Position numbers and translations under genes: made by a program. DNA of 64,000 nucleotides from Hirsutella rhossiliensis. Taxonomy: Eukaryota > Ascomycota > Sordariomycetes > Hypocreales > Ophiocordycipitaceae. The notes beneath the pieces are model-generated. The model had not been told where the DNA came from. It worked only from the letters and a program-made list of their open reading frames with translations, and made no database searches. The stretch is taken from NCBI RefSeq assembly GCF_020360975.1, contig NW_025408695.1, positions 1-64,000 on the forward strand, in the 5' to 3' direction. Below, in pieces: positions 33,473-44,937 of this stretch (position 1 is its first letter; the number at the start of each line of letters is the position of its first letter).

Positions 33473-35882
33473 ATGTCATCGGAGGTACGTATAGCAAAGC
33501 CGAGGGCGTACCGTCGGACGGCGACGCGGCCCGTGGCCCGGCTAACGGTGCAAAGGGCGGCGGTGCAGCATCTAGCGCTGTTCGTGCCGTGGGAGGCATT
33601 CGTCTGCGAGGAGACGGGCGACATCAACGACATCTGGGCGCGGGGCGGGCGGCGCTGGCGCCGAGGATCGCGCGGCTCGCGGACAACGTACAGCTGCTCC
33701 GGCGGTCGGCGGAGGACGCCAAGCGCGACGCCAGGCAATGGGCCGCTACGACCGAGGAGGGCGAGCCGGCGGCGGCGGCACGCGCCAACGAGGGCGCGGA
33801 GGAGGCGGCCGAGGGGCGGGCAGGTGTACCGCGCCGGCGGCGCAGGCGACGCGGCGCGGCTCATCGACGTTGTCCGGAACGCCGCCGGCGCGGGCCAGGT
33901 AACGGCGCGGTCGGCGGAGCTGCTGGCGATGACGCAGCAGCTCTGCCGGTTTCAGCAGTCGGCGCTCGTCGGCGGCCGAGCTCGATGCGACGGTGGTGGC
34001 GGGCGAGGCGGGGCCGAGGCGGGTAATCCTCGCGGGGTCGACCCTCTCCGGGGCGGCGCTGCCGCGGCAAGAGCAGGTAAGAGCCATCAAGTCGCAGCAG
34101 AGGAGCGCCGCGCGGGAGCGGGGGGGCGATCCAAGGAATCAGGGCGGCGCGGCGGCGTCGGCGCCCGGGGCCGACCGAGGTGCGGCGCTACGCGGGGTGA
34201 TGGGCGGCTTCGGCGAGGACGACGTCGAGGTGACGGCAGCGGACGCCGACGCGGGGATGCGTGTGCGGCTCGGCCCGTCGAGCTCGTTTGTCGCCGCCGG
34301 CAGGGAGCTAGCGGGCCGGCTAACGCTTAACGAGAAGCAGTCGATCGCCCTCCTCATCATATGCCGCCAGCTCGATCAGGCCCGGCAGGGCGGCGACGCC
34401 GGCGACAGCGGCGACGCCGGCCAGCTCTGTCTATTCGTCGGCGGCGAGGGCGGTACCGGCAAGTCGCGCGTCATTGAGGCGCTCGTCGAGCTGTTCGCCC
34501 AGAGGACCTATCGAGCCAGCTACTAATCACGGCGACATCGGGGACGGCGGCGGCGCGGATCAACGGCATCACCCTGCACTCGGCCTGCGGCCTCTTGGTC
34601 GGCCAGGGCGGCCAGGCGGGGTCGGCGAGGAGGTAGACGGGGTGCGGCTGCCGGGACAGGGCGAACGCTTCGTCGACGGCCGGTCGCGGATGGACTGGCA
34701 GGAGAAGGAGGTGCTGGTGATCGACGAGGTCAGCATGCTCGGGGCGCGCACGCTGCACGCGGCGAACGAGCAGCTCTGCCGGCTGCGGGCTCGCCGCGGG
34801 ACTTCGGCGGCATCCCGGTAGTCATCCTCTGCGGCGACTTCCATCAGTTCCGGCCGGTGCAGGAGCGGTCGATCCTGCTGCCGAGCGCGGCGGTGCCGTG
34901 GGACGCGGACGGCGCGTTCGCGGCCGAGCGGCGGCGGCAGCACGATAAGGCGCACGCGCTATGGAGGAAGTTTACGACGGTCGTCATGCTCGACGAGCAG
35001 ATGCGCGCCGCCGGCGACCCGGAGCTACGGCGGCTGCTCGGGCGGATCCGGCGGGGGGAGCAGGACCGGTCGGACCTGACCTCCTCAACTCGAGGTGCTA
35101 CCGGGCGGGCAGGCGGATACCGTGGGAGACTGGGGTGACGGTGGTGACGCCGCTTAACAGGAATCGCTGGAACCTCAACCTAGAGGCGGCCCTCGCGTTC
35201 CGGGCCCGGCAACGGACGGCGGCGCGCATCTTCGTCTCCGAGCATAAGTGGAGGGACGGCACGCCGACGGAGGAGGAGGCGGTGCTGATGCTAGGCCAGG
35301 GCGACGACAGCGCGACTCCGGTGCCGGCCGTCTTCCTCTTCGTGCCCGGCATGCCGGTCGTCGTGAACCAGAACACGCACCAGGGCTGAAGCTAGTGAAC
35401 GGGGCCGGGTACACGGCGGTCGACGTCATACCCGACCGGGCCTTCCCCGGCCACCGGGTCTCGGCGGAGCTGACAATGCACTTCGGGCCGCCGGTCGGCA
35501 TGGTGCTGGCCTCGGAGACGACCAAGGATTTCCACTTCGTGGGGATGCCGTCCGGGACGATCCTGCTGACGCCCATCAGCGTCAAGATCCAGGCCCAGCG
35601 GAAGCGGCCGTGGCAGCGGAACGACGTTAGCCGGAGGGCCTGCCGTGCGCCGCGGCCTTCGCCTGCACCGACTACAAGGTGCAGGGCGGGACGCTGGAGC
35701 GCGTGGCGCTGGAGCTCCGGGGGGCGAGGACGACGACCGTCGACGGGCGCGCGGTACCGTCGCCGTGCGACCCGTATAGCCTATACGTGCAGCTATCGCG
35801 GTGCCCGACGCTCGACGGCATCATGCTCGTGTCGGAGGTGCGGGAGAGGGACCTGGTAGGAACAGGGTGCCCGAGGAGATGA
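33473..35882 (+). pseudogene. Helitron 1 Pif1-like helicase domain
   Basis: The order is preserved in changing frames. A linker with VILAGSTLSGAALPRQEQVRAIKSQQ (34,025-34,100) leads to LTLNEKQSIALLIICRQL and Walker A GGEGGTGKSRVI (34,440-34,475). Walker B VLVIDEVSMLGARTLHA is at 34,713. Then VILCGDFHQFRPVQ, EQMRAAGDPELRRLL, VTPLNRNRWNLN, CTDYKVQGGTLERVALEL (35,660-35,720) and LYVQLSRCPTLDGIMLVSEVRERDLVG (35,780-35,860). It ends with EEMTAAQARLERLSERTV. Several one-base breaks interrupt it. It is a superfamily 1 helicase of the Helitron type. Confidence 0.87.
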
Positions 35883-36336
35883 CGGCGGCGCAGGCACGGC
35901 TAGAGAGGCTCAGTGAGAGGACCGTCGGGAGGCGCTACGCTGGCTCGGCGATGACCTCCGGGGCCGCGGGAGGGACAAGACGAGACTGGGGGGGGATAAA
36001 TAGATAGAACGCCCAACTATTTCCTCATTAGGCCCGAGCCGCAGAACCACCGTTCTCACAAAACCTCGGCGGGGGCAAGTTCTATACGTCTTCTTCCAAG
36101 ACACCCCAAAAGAAAGGCAAAGGGCCCGGCTAGGAGTGATAGGCGGCCGAGAGGGCGGACGAAACAGGGCCGTTCCATCAGAAAAAAAGGAGGCCGGAGG
36201 AAGGAGCGGTAAGCAGTCGAGGTTGCGGGGAAGCTTTCAAACCATGATAATTTCCTTTCCGACCAATCAAAAGGGAGGAACCCGACCAATCAGAGGACGG
36301 GAGTTTGGGGGGGAAAAAATTGGGTTGGGTGGTCGC

Positions 36337-36408
36337 GCGATAAGAAGAGGCCTTTCGTTCCTCAAGGCAAACGCGATAAGAAGAGGCCTTTCGTTCCTCA
36401 AGGCAAAC
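36337..36408 (+). repeat. two exact 36-bp tandem units at the Helitron 1 right end
   Basis: Each unit contains GGCCTTTCGTTCCTCAAGGC. The same core occurs once at the left side of Helitron 2 (41,945-41,970, reverse), and its inverse lies near the left end of Helitron 1 (27,930). Confidence 0.9.
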
Positions 36409-36475
36409 GTAACCTACTGGATCCATTGATCCTCTTCTCCAGCCATCGCTTTTAAGGTCTTTTTGCAGTGGTTTG

Positions 36476-36652
36476 TGTTACGGGGTCAGCACTGTTGGCA
36501 CAGGTGCTGGGCGTAATTGATGTAAATTGAGCTACAAAGAGTGTAAAGGGGAGACGTGTCTACATCGCTCCCTTTAGGAGTCGTGTCCGTGGCGCTCGCA
36601 CGTGACTAGTCTGGCCATGCCAGATCTACACATCGGGGCGTAGCCCCTTACA
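36476..36652 (-). repeat. 3' LTR of chromovirus copy 2
   Basis: 177 bp. In element orientation it starts TGTAAGGGGC and ends CCCGTAACA. It is the cleanest copy of this LTR in the window. Confidence 0.93.
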
Positions 36653-36660
36653 TTAGCCCC

Positions 36661-38310
36661 CTACTCCTCTCTGGCGCTGGTGCCCTTTTTCCTGTTCCTG
36701 GTCCCCTCTACAACGATCGTAGGGCCGTCGTCTATAGGGTCTGGTGCCGTTACTATCGACGGGGCGTCGCCATTAGTCCTAGCCCGTAGTGGTCCGCGTA
36801 TTCTCTTGCCCTGTATCTGCAGCTGTGGTTGTATTCCTTCGACTTGCCCCTGGATTTGGGCCGGCTGTGCTTCCGTTGCCACTCGTCGGTGCTGGTATGG
36901 TCCATCGTTTTCGAGAGCCGGGCCGTATCTCTGTTCGTACTTATCCAAGGCCGCTGTCTGTTGCATATTGTCTAAAGAGGTCCAGGTCGGGTCTTGCCAA
37001 CCTTGCCAGCGTACAAGGACTTCCGCCTACGGCCGCGGCCGGTTCTCTTCCACCTAGCGCATAGTATTTCCTCTACTACTTGGTGAGCCTCCCGTCTACT
37101 TGGATAGATGGGGTTGAGCGTCTGTGCGTTGCTGACCAGGCATTGGGTCCGTCCCCGCTCTCCGGAGTTGGTCGACGTGGAACCTATTATAGCAGCCCCT
37201 CGGGAGGTCTGCTAGTTCAACCGTGTACGGGTCGAGTACCTTGCTTATCGTATACTTAGCGTGCAGCCAGTCGAACTTCTTCTTAGGTCGCTCTGACGCG
37301 TAGTTCCGTAAGTCAAGCCAAACCTTATCGCCTACTTCGAAGCGTTCTGCCGCGTTCCGTCGTCTGTTAGCGAAGCGTTCTTGTTGCTGCGTAGCTGTCG
37401 CCATTGATGCTTGGCAGAGGTCCGTAATCTGTTGTAGTTTGGTAACAAATTTCTTTGCCCTGGTTTCTGGCGAATGCTGAGGATACTCTTCCGCATATGC
37501 TTCCGTAACGAGGGAACTGGTGACTTCGGCTCATAGCCGTGTATAGCGAAGAATGGGGACATCCCTATAGAGGTATTGACCCGACCGTTTAACGCCATCT
37601 GAGCCGCGGGAACCCACTTATCCCAGTCGTTCTGGTTCTGGTTAATCACGGCGCGGAGGTATGCCTGTACTTCTTGGTTCATCCTCTCAGGGCCTCCGTC
37701 GGTTTGGGGTGGTACGCCGTGCTGCTGCTGGTCGATCCCCAGTAACTTGCATGTGCCTCCAAAGCGGCCTACCCAATTCGAGCCCCTATCGCTCGTTATA
37801 GCGTCGGGCCACCAGTGGTAGCGGGCGAAGCACCATAGAAAGCGCTCTGCACATGCTTCCGCTTCCATCGTTGGCATCGGTTCGAGTATAACTTCCTTAC
37901 TTAGCCGGTCCTTGATAACCCAGAGGCAGCGGTTACCGTTCGCAAGGGAGGTCCGTAATAAAGTCCATCTGTATCTGGCGGAAGAAGCGGTCCGGTACGG
38001 GTAGCGGTCTAAGTAGACCCCTTTATGCTCACGCCATATCTTCGTACGGCCGCAGACATCGCAGTTACGCAAGAAACGTCGGATATGCTGTTGCATTAGC
38101 GGCCAGTAGAAGTCCCTGGATACGGCTTCTATCGTCCCTTCCGTCCCGGGTGGCCTACTACATGGGTCATGAACCTTCTGGATTAAGGAGCCCGTAATTC
38201 GTTTAGCGACTCCTGCTCTAGCGGTGCTGCCTTGGCTGCTGCTTCTGTCGTGATCGGTGCGCCTGGCACCCATAAGCGGCCACGTAGTCGTAGGTGCCCC
38301 CGAGGATCAA
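36661..38310 (-). pseudogene. chromovirus integrase and chromodomain (copy 2)
   Basis: One frame is open from 38,273 to 37,332 (313 codons). It covers the zinc-binding CDVCGRTKIWREHKGVYL, the core (QMDF region shifted, ITSDRGSNWVGRFGG, PERMNQEVQAYLRAVINQNQNDW) and AQMALNGRVNTSIGMSPFFAIHGYEP. A frame change near 37,430 leads to GDKVWLDLRNYASERPKKKFDWLHAKYTISKVLDPYTVELADLPRGCYNRFHVDQL (37,404-37,096). After another shift comes the chromodomain (WQGWQDPTWTSLDNM, 37,050-36,960) and a tail ending GTSAREE at 36,661. Confidence 0.88.
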
Positions 38311-38312
38311 TA

Positions 38313-39057
38313 AGTCCCTGCACATAGAAATGGGCACCCCCCTGTTTTGGGCACCCCAAAAAATTCACGACCATTTTCAACACCATTAATTCAATCCCTT
38401 CTCACTGCCCACCACCGTGCACTACGATACAATCGTCACCTATTTCTGAAACCTCAGCTTCGGTTTCATCAGATTCTTCATTCTCAGCTGCGTTCACCTC
38501 CTCCTGCGCCCGTCGTATTGCCTCAATATTGGCGAACCTCGAATTCGGGCTCGTGACCACCCTCTTCCTTTTTTTCGGCTTGACGGCCGCCAATTGTGTT
38601 TCCAGTGCCTGAATCTGCAATTGAGCTTTTGCTAAAGGCCATCCTTCTCGTCAAACCCTTTGTGATCTTCCTGAACAGCAATCTCTTCGTGGGCACGTCG
38701 TCGTCTAGCTGGTTGAATTGAACTACCTGAACCTTCAGATCTTGCGAGCGCCTCGGGTCGACCACGCAATCTGGGATGTGTCTGATTGCCAGTCACTGGT
38801 GGGTAAGTGGCTATTGAATGCATTGGCCACATTTTTCGCGTTCCTTTTGCGTCTGTTGCTGTTCTCCAGCAGAAGAGGGCTCAAAGTGGCTTCGCCATCG
38901 ACACCGGCCACAAACCCGTCGCTTTCCAGCCACCCTTGATGTTTGACACAGTGAGCGCTTGCTCGCGTGCTTTCTGGTAGCAGGAAAGAAAGTTTTGCTT
39001 GCCGACTGGGCTTGAATCGGTCAGGAGGCTGAGAAATCCGACCTGTTTGCGGTAGTA
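38313..39057 (-). mobile_element. pogo/Fot-type transposon fragment
   Basis: The left terminus AGTCCCTGCACATAG starts directly after a TA (38,311-38,312) that the intact chromovirus copy also has, as expected for the TA-specific Tc1/mariner-pogo group. The minus strand carries the transposase C-terminus: HYYRKQVGFLSLL, KQNFLSCYQKAREQALTVSNI, GGWKATGLWPVSMAKPL (39,055-38,890), and AQLQIQALETQLAAVKPKKRKRVV...PNSRFANIEAIRRAQEE to the stop near 38,405. Two or three frame breaks occur. The DDE core and the other terminus are gone; at 39,057 it joins a hAT gene. Confidence 0.85.
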
Positions 39058-41110
39058 GTGCTTATGTTCATAGATCCTCGCTGGTCGGTTACCGAAAGTT
39101 TGGCTTTGGAGAAGAGCCGCTCTGTCTCAGTAGACATAGGCGCAATCGATAGAAGGTCAATGGCCATCAAAGATAAGTTAGGGAACCGTCGCCGCTGCGC
39201 TGACTCTAACCACCATTTCAACGGATCCGATACCATCACCACAGGCTCGCGGCAATACACTTCGTACTCGTCGTCATCCATGTTGAAAATCGTAGCCTTT
39301 TGCTCTTTCATCCACATTTGTACCCATTTGGTCGTCTTGCACTTGGCTCTTGTGCGGAAGCTGGTCGAAGAACAGGGCAGGGAGTGGTAGATTTGTATGC
39401 CTCCTCCAGAGCTCCCCTACCCGAGCTTTAGCTCTCTCAATCCATTCATTCTTGTCGTCCCAAGTCTTCTCCATATAGGCCCACTTGAGGAAGGATTTAA
39501 TACCGTCGCTGCTGAATAGACTGGCGAATCTTCCGTCAATTCGTAGTAGTCGGCTAATTTGGCCCATGTCGTCTCCATCATTGTAGCCAAGTGGGGGATG
39601 GTAGTGGCCTCCTTGGCCGCTTCAATGTGATGCAAGAGATAGTCCATGGTTGGCAGAACGTCAGAGATGGAATTGCCGGTGCCTTCGTTGGCCATTGTAG
39701 CGTCGTGAAAAGGTTCGAGAAATTTGTGAATTTCAGCCAAAGTAACCCAGTCAGAGGAAGTCAGAGCATCGTCTTGCAGGGCAGGCTCTTGAGCACAAAA
39801 TATGGTGATGCCTTGACGGACTTTTGTTCTAAGGCCCACTCAACCATGCTATGCCACGAATTCCAACGAGTGTCATTGTCGCGCCGTAGCCGTAGACCGT
39901 CAGTGAGACCAGTGAATGTCTGAAGTCGCTGGGAGTCCAGGTGATGTAGACCACGATATTATGCAATTTGCCTATCGCCCCTCGCTTTCTCCATTGCTTA
40001 ACTTCGTCGTCGGACGGTCCGTGGTAGGAATCTGCTGTGGGTGGTCGCTTTCCTATGAGGAACTCCATCACGGCCAGGTTAATGATGTGGCCGAAACAGC
40101 GAAGTCGGTGAGGAAGAGGATCGTAGAAAACTTCGAACTCGTGCTCCAAGTCGTCGGAGACTTTGTCGATCATGGTATTCATGTTGGTGGCATTATCCAT
40201 CATAAAGTATCCAACTTTTGTCGCTATTCCATATTCTCGTATGAACTCCATGATGGCTTCTGCCATGTTCTCGCCGCTGTGCTGTCCTTCCAATTCTTTT
40301 ATCCTCACCACCAGGGACTGCAGACCATGATCTTCGGTAACGAATTGAACTGTAAACCCTATTACGCCCAAACAATTCGGCGATGTCCAATTGTCTGGAA
40401 CAATGTGGATTGACGAGAGAGCATTCTGCAGAGCTCGCTTTACAAACTCCTTCTTGTTGTCGTAGCCCCATTGTAAGTCATTTTTAACCGTGTCGCCGGA
40501 CCTCGGGAGGAGATCATCGGCGGCCGGACGGATATACCGGATAAAGTCGCGAAAGGCCGGCTGCTCAACATGAGCAAATGAGAGGCTGCAAGCTACTGTA
40601 TAACGGCAGTACAGTTCGCGGAGAGTCGCTTGATCTAGGCATCTTCCTCTGCGGTCGCCTTGCGTTTCTTGGTGGAGAACAAAGTTCCATTGGCCAGGAA
40701 TGCGGTGATGTCTCCGAGGCGACTTTGCGTCACTTCCGCCTGATCTCCTGCCGCCCAGAAATAATGATATTGTGCTCCTTTCGCAAATGATTGACGATGG
40801 CGGACGACCCACCACAGTAATTGTATTTCTTCGCTCTTTTCTTGTCGAAGCAGGGCTGGCAATGCCACCATTTCGTTCCATTGGAATCAACCCAAGCTGC
40901 CGGAATACTCCTACCTTCTTCTCTTCGACAATACTGCCAAATAGGAGACGTCTTTCGGCGGTAGACGCTAAGGACAGGCGAAGAGGATGGTGCCGGTGAC
41001 GGGGAAGCCGCTGTCCCACTAATAAGGTCAGAATCATCTATATAGGTGCCAGCCTCAGGTGATCCACGATGGAGGACATGATCCTCTAGGGACTGCACTA
41101 GACAATAAGA
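39058..41110 (-). pseudogene. hAT transposase 2, C-terminally truncated
   Basis: Minus strand. BED-type finger WWHCQPCFDKKRAKKYNYCGGSSAIVNHLRKEH (41,000-40,800). Catalytic fold: IVPDNWTSPNCLGVIGFTVQF, GYFMMDNATNM and LRCFGHIINLAVMEF (40,410-40,060). Late region: DALTSSDWVTLAEIHKFLEPFHDAT and TVLNPS (39,840-39,560). The hATC motif is FPNLSLMAIDLLSIAPMSTETERLFSKAKLSVTDQRGSMNIS, ending at 39,058, where pogo sequence follows without a gap. Three or four frame breaks occur. The longest frame is 402 codons (41,037-39,829). Confidence 0.87.
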
Positions 41111-41930
41111 GTGGCGATCATGGGAATCTGGCGGAGAGCAGGATTGGTGGGATAAACCGGATTGTTTGTGGCAGCTCCGGTCAGATCATTCTGTGGTGGA
41201 CAACTTCCTCTTTTGACCACCCTAGGAAGTCCTAGTGATTTGGTTTGGACCACAGAATCCAATTAATTTGAGTTTGCCGGCCAATGATCGGTCATATCCC
41301 TTTTAGCGTCGGCGCACAACGAAACTTAACATCGTCGCGAATTGTTCCGTACGTGCTCGCTTCGCGCTCGTCTCGCGCTCATCTCGTGCCAGCCAAGCGA
41401 CACGCCCCAGTGTTCCTAACGTCGGCATCCAATTTGCGTACGCAACGGCGGTGGAGATCCTCAGTTGAGCCTCGACGAGAAGAGCATCAGAAGGCTTGCG
41501 GTGCATCGACCTATGAAGCTAATGATTGGTGTAGCTGGGGCCGTAGAAGTGTGGCCGAGGCTCAATCTGCGCTTTGGACTGTAACCCGACTGACAAACTT
41601 GAACAAATTGGCAGGGCAACATCCGGTATAATGGGTTTTCTCGACCAGAAACGATAACTTAGCAACATGTTTTGATAGCATAATAAAGTCAATAACAGGC
41701 GGAAGCTCTTAGCAAAGCTTGTGTTTAGACGCTTACCAGTATGCTTAATTACAACGGAAAGAAGCGAATGTATTGGCATCTCAACTGCTTCGCATAAATA
41801 TTGACGAGCCAGCCTGCCTCCTACCCTAGAGATGACAGATAGGTTAGAGGCTACCTGGCACCCCGCCTTTATACGGTGACATAACGGGTATATCATAACT
41901 CCCCGACCGGGGTTCCGCCACTTGGATCAT
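41111..41930. other. no recognised gene; possible 5' end of hAT 2
   Basis: 41,111-41,260 may be the hAT 2 promoter and terminal region. ATTCTGTGGT is repeated inverted at 41,188 and 41,250. 41,280-41,890 has only unsupported frames. 41,900-41,930 has a CCCCG/CGGGG hairpin just outside the Helitron 2 end motif. Confidence 0.35.
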
Positions 41931-42182
41931 TCAGCCCGAAGGGCGTTTGCCTTGAGGAACGAAAGGCCTTCTAACGTGCCCCGCTGACCCCGCCCTCTCC
42001 CCCAAAGTTCTCCGCCCCTTGATTGGTCCCTTGTGATTGGTCCTCCTTGCCTCCCTCCTCGTTGGTCGCTGCCCTTCCCCGGCTTCTGTTGCCTTTTCGC
42101 GTGCCTTATCCACCACTAGGCGCCTCCCACCTGTCTGCCGCCTGCCGACTCTTCCCGCCTGCCGAACTCTTCATCGCGTCAC

Positions 42183-44141
42183 CTAGCGCGGCCGCCTTGA
42201 CTCTTCAGCATCACCGTCCAGCCAGCGCAACGCCTCCTCAACGGTCCTCTCGCTCAGTACCTCGAGCCTGGCCTGTGCGGCAGTCATCTCCTCGGGACCC
42301 GGTTGCCCACCAAGTCTCTGTCCCGCACCTTGGACACGAGCATGATGCCGTCTAGAGTTCGGCAGCGCGATAGCTGCACGTACAGGCCGTACGGGTCGCA
42401 CTGCGAGGCACCACCGTTCCATCCATCTTCGTCGTCCGTGTCCTCGCAGCTCGAGGCCACGCGCTCCAGCGTTTTGCCCTGCACCTTGTAGTCCGTGCAC
42501 GCGAACGCTGCTGCGCACGGCAAACCCTTTCGGCTGACGTCGTTGCGTTGCCACGGCCTTTTTCGCTGGCACTGTATCTTAACGGTCATGGGTGTCAACA
42601 AGATCGTGCCCGGCGGCATCCCGACGAAGTGGAGATATCTCGTCGTCTCCGATTCGAGAATGATCCCCGCCGGCGGCCGAAGTGGATCGTCATATCGGCC
42701 GAGATCCGATGCCCCGGGTACGCCTTGTCGACAATGACCTCCACCGCCGAGTAGCTCGCGCCGTTCACTAGCTTCAGCCCCTGGTGGGTGTTGTGGTTCA
42801 CGACGATGGGCATCCCGGCCACGAACATGAAGACGGCCGGCACCGGGATCGCGCTATCGTCGCCCTGGTTGAGTATCATGATCGCCTCTTCCTCCGTCGG
42901 CAGCTCCTCCTTCCACTTGTGCTCGGAGATGAAAATGCGCATCGTCGACCGCTGCTGGACCCGGAACGCCAGGCTCGCCTCCATGTTCAGGTTCCACCGA
43001 TTCCTATTGAGCGGCGTCACCACGGTGATGCCCGTCTCCCAAGGGATCCGCCTTCCCTCCCGGTAGCACCTTGAGTTGAGGAGGTTTAGATCCGTCCGAT
43101 CCTGCACGCCTAGACGGATCCGCTTCAGCAGCCTCTGCAGCTCCGGGTCGCCGGCGGCGCGCATCTGCTCGTCCAGCATGACGACCGTCGTGAACCTCTT
43201 CCACAGTGCGTGCGCTTTGTCGTGCTGGTGACGCTGCTCGGCCTTGAACGAGTTGTCTACGTCCCACGAGATGGCCGCGCTAGGCAGGACGATCGACCTC
43301 TCTTGGACCGGCCGGAACTGCTGAAAATCTCCGCAGAAGAGGACGATGGGGATCCCCCCGAAATCTTGCCGCGATCCGCGAAGCCGGCGAAGCCGCTCGT
43401 TCACGGCGTGCAGCGTCCGCGCCCCGAGCATGCTCACCTCGTCGATGACGAGCACATCCTTCTCCTGCCAATCCATTCGAGACTGGCCGTGGATGAACCG
43501 CTCCGCCTGTTTCGGCAGCCGCACCGTCAAGGTCTTTGACCATGTTCGCGCCCCGCCCCTTGGTCTTTAGTGAACCCGCAGGCGGGTGGATCGTGATGCC
43601 GTTGATCCGCGCCGCCGCAGTCCCCGACGTCGCCGTGATCAGCAGACGATTCGAAAGGCTCTTTTACTGAACAGCTCGACGAGTGCCTCGATGATTCGCG
43701 ACTTGCCGGTACCGCCCTCGCCACCGACGAACTGGCGCAGCTGGCAGGCATCGCCCCGGCGGTCTGCTGCATCAAATCGAGCTGGCGGCATATTATCAGA
43801 AAAGCGATGGACTGCCTCTTGTTCAGCGTCAGCCGTGTTGCCAACACCTTGCCCGCCGCGAGGAAGGAGGTTGATGGGCCAAACTGAACGTCCATTCCCG
43901 CCCCTGCGTCGATAGCGGTCTCGTCGGAGTCGGCCATCGTCATTTCGATCTCGTCCTCCCCGAAACCGGTCATCACCCTTCGCAACGCTGCGCGGCGATC
44001 GCTTTCCCAGGCGGCGGGCGTGCTTTGTATCCCTTGGATCATCCTCTCCCTCTCCTTCGAGGCACTTACCTGCTGCGACTTGATAGCCTTGACCTGATCC
44101 TGCGGCGGTAGTGCGGCCCCGGAAAATACCCGCCCTGGCAT
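42183..44141 (-). pseudogene. Helitron 2 Pif1-like helicase domain
   Basis: Minus strand: SGAALPPQDQVKAIKSQQ (44,120), LTLNKRQSIAFLIICRQLDL (43,840), and Walker A split by a frame break near 43,720. Then Walker B VLVIDEVSMLGARTLHAVNERL (43,465), FGGIPIVLFCGDFQQFRPVQ, EQMRAAGDPELQRLLKRI, VTPLNRNRWNLNMEASLAFR and FVAGMPIVVNHNTHQGLKLVNGA, continuous from 43,530 to about 42,700. After a shift come ACTDYKVQGKTLERVAS and LYVQLSRCRTLDGIMLVSKVRDRDLVG (42,500-42,300). It ends EEMTAAQARLEVLSERTVEEALRWLDGD near 42,200. Confidence 0.87.
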
Positions 44142-44166
44142 GCTTAACCGCCTCTCCCTCGTTCGA

Positions 44167-44930
44167 TCAGCGCCGTGGCCTCGAGCTCGGCCGTCGAGCG
44201 CAGCGCCGATGCTGAAACCGACAGAGCTGCTGTATCATTGCCATGAGCTCCGGCGACTTGGCCGTCACCTGATTCGCTCCCACTGCACCTCGGACGACGT
44301 CGATGAGCCGCGTTGCGTCTCCGATGCTGTTGGGCTGATATGTCGCTGCAGACTCCGCGCCCGCCTCGCCTGCTCCACCCTCCTCGACGTGTGCGACCGT
44401 CGGGTCGCCATCGCCGGACGAGGCTGCCCATTGCTTGGCGTCGCGTTTTGCGTCTTCGGCGAATCGTCGAAGCAGCTGCACGTTGTCGACGAGACATGAT
44501 ATTCTCAGGGCCATAGCGTATCGAGCCCGCGCCCAGATGCTGTTGATCTCACCTGTTCCTTCGCCCAGGAAGGACTCCACGGCACGAACAGCGCAAGATG
44601 CTGCACGGCTGCCCTTCAGGGGTGGGTTAGCCTCTCCGATAATGCCCGCTGACAGAGCAGTTGCCATACACACCTCCGGTAGCACGACTCGTCATCGTAG
44701 GTGAAGTCCTTGCTCAGGTAGCCGTCGAGGCAGACGGTAGCGTGCTTGCCCGGCCGCCTGAGCACCTGAACCCAGCGTCGTCCCGGCGCCCATCCATCCT
44801 CGAAAGACATCTCCCCCCAAGCCGCCCAGCTCTCGTCGTTGCCGATGCGTTTCAGTCTGACGATCGATATGTAGTCATACAGGCATAGGCCTTTCAGCAG
44901 CTCTCCCGGTGCTGGTACGCCTCGACGTGG
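44167..44930 (-). pseudogene. Helitron 2 Rep-helicase connector
   Basis: Carries GRRWVQVLRRPGKHATVCLDGYLSKDF, then SCAVRAVESFLGEGTGEINSIWARARYAMALRISCLVDNVQLLRRFAEDAKRDAKQW and SPELMAMIQQLCRFQHR. Helitron 1 has the same segments at 33,390-33,960 in broken frames, which shows they are coding and not chance. Confidence 0.75.
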
Positions 44931-44937
44931 GAGATTC

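Larger units (their letters stand above)
27830..36415 (+). mobile_element. Helitron 1 (helicase on plus strand)
   Basis: It contains, in order, a divergent accessory gene remnant, then an N-terminal/DUF6570-like part, HUH Rep and Pif1-like helicase on plus. A motif GCCTTGAGGAACGAA (27,930) near the left end recurs in inverted orientation at 36,350-36,365 and 36,386-36,401 near the right end. It is homologous along its length to Helitron 2 (41,930-52,100, opposite strand), but is much richer in G+C, above all at third codon positions. The exact ends are not determined. Confidence 0.8.
36476..38312 (-). mobile_element. chromovirus copy 2, 3' end only
   Basis: Minus-strand relative of the element at 82-8917: LTR at 36,476-36,652, then chromodomain, integrase and the start of the zinc-binding region. 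It stops at a TA (38,311-38,312) where a pogo/Fot terminus begins. It gives the hAT-free version of the integrase sequence. Confidence 0.9.

Noticed and set aside
33473..34330. 285-codon plus frame rich in Arg and Gly
   Set aside because: Its later part is out of frame with the homologous Helitron 2 segments; only scattered stretches are the true frame, so it is not listed as one gene.
41188..41259. 10-bp inverted repeat ATTCTGTGGT as hAT 2 or MITE ends
   Set aside because: No duplication flanks it, arms differ beyond 10 bp and the distance is too short to judge.
41519..41896. 125-codon minus frame
   Set aside because: No recognisable motif or start context; in an interval with no other coding signal.
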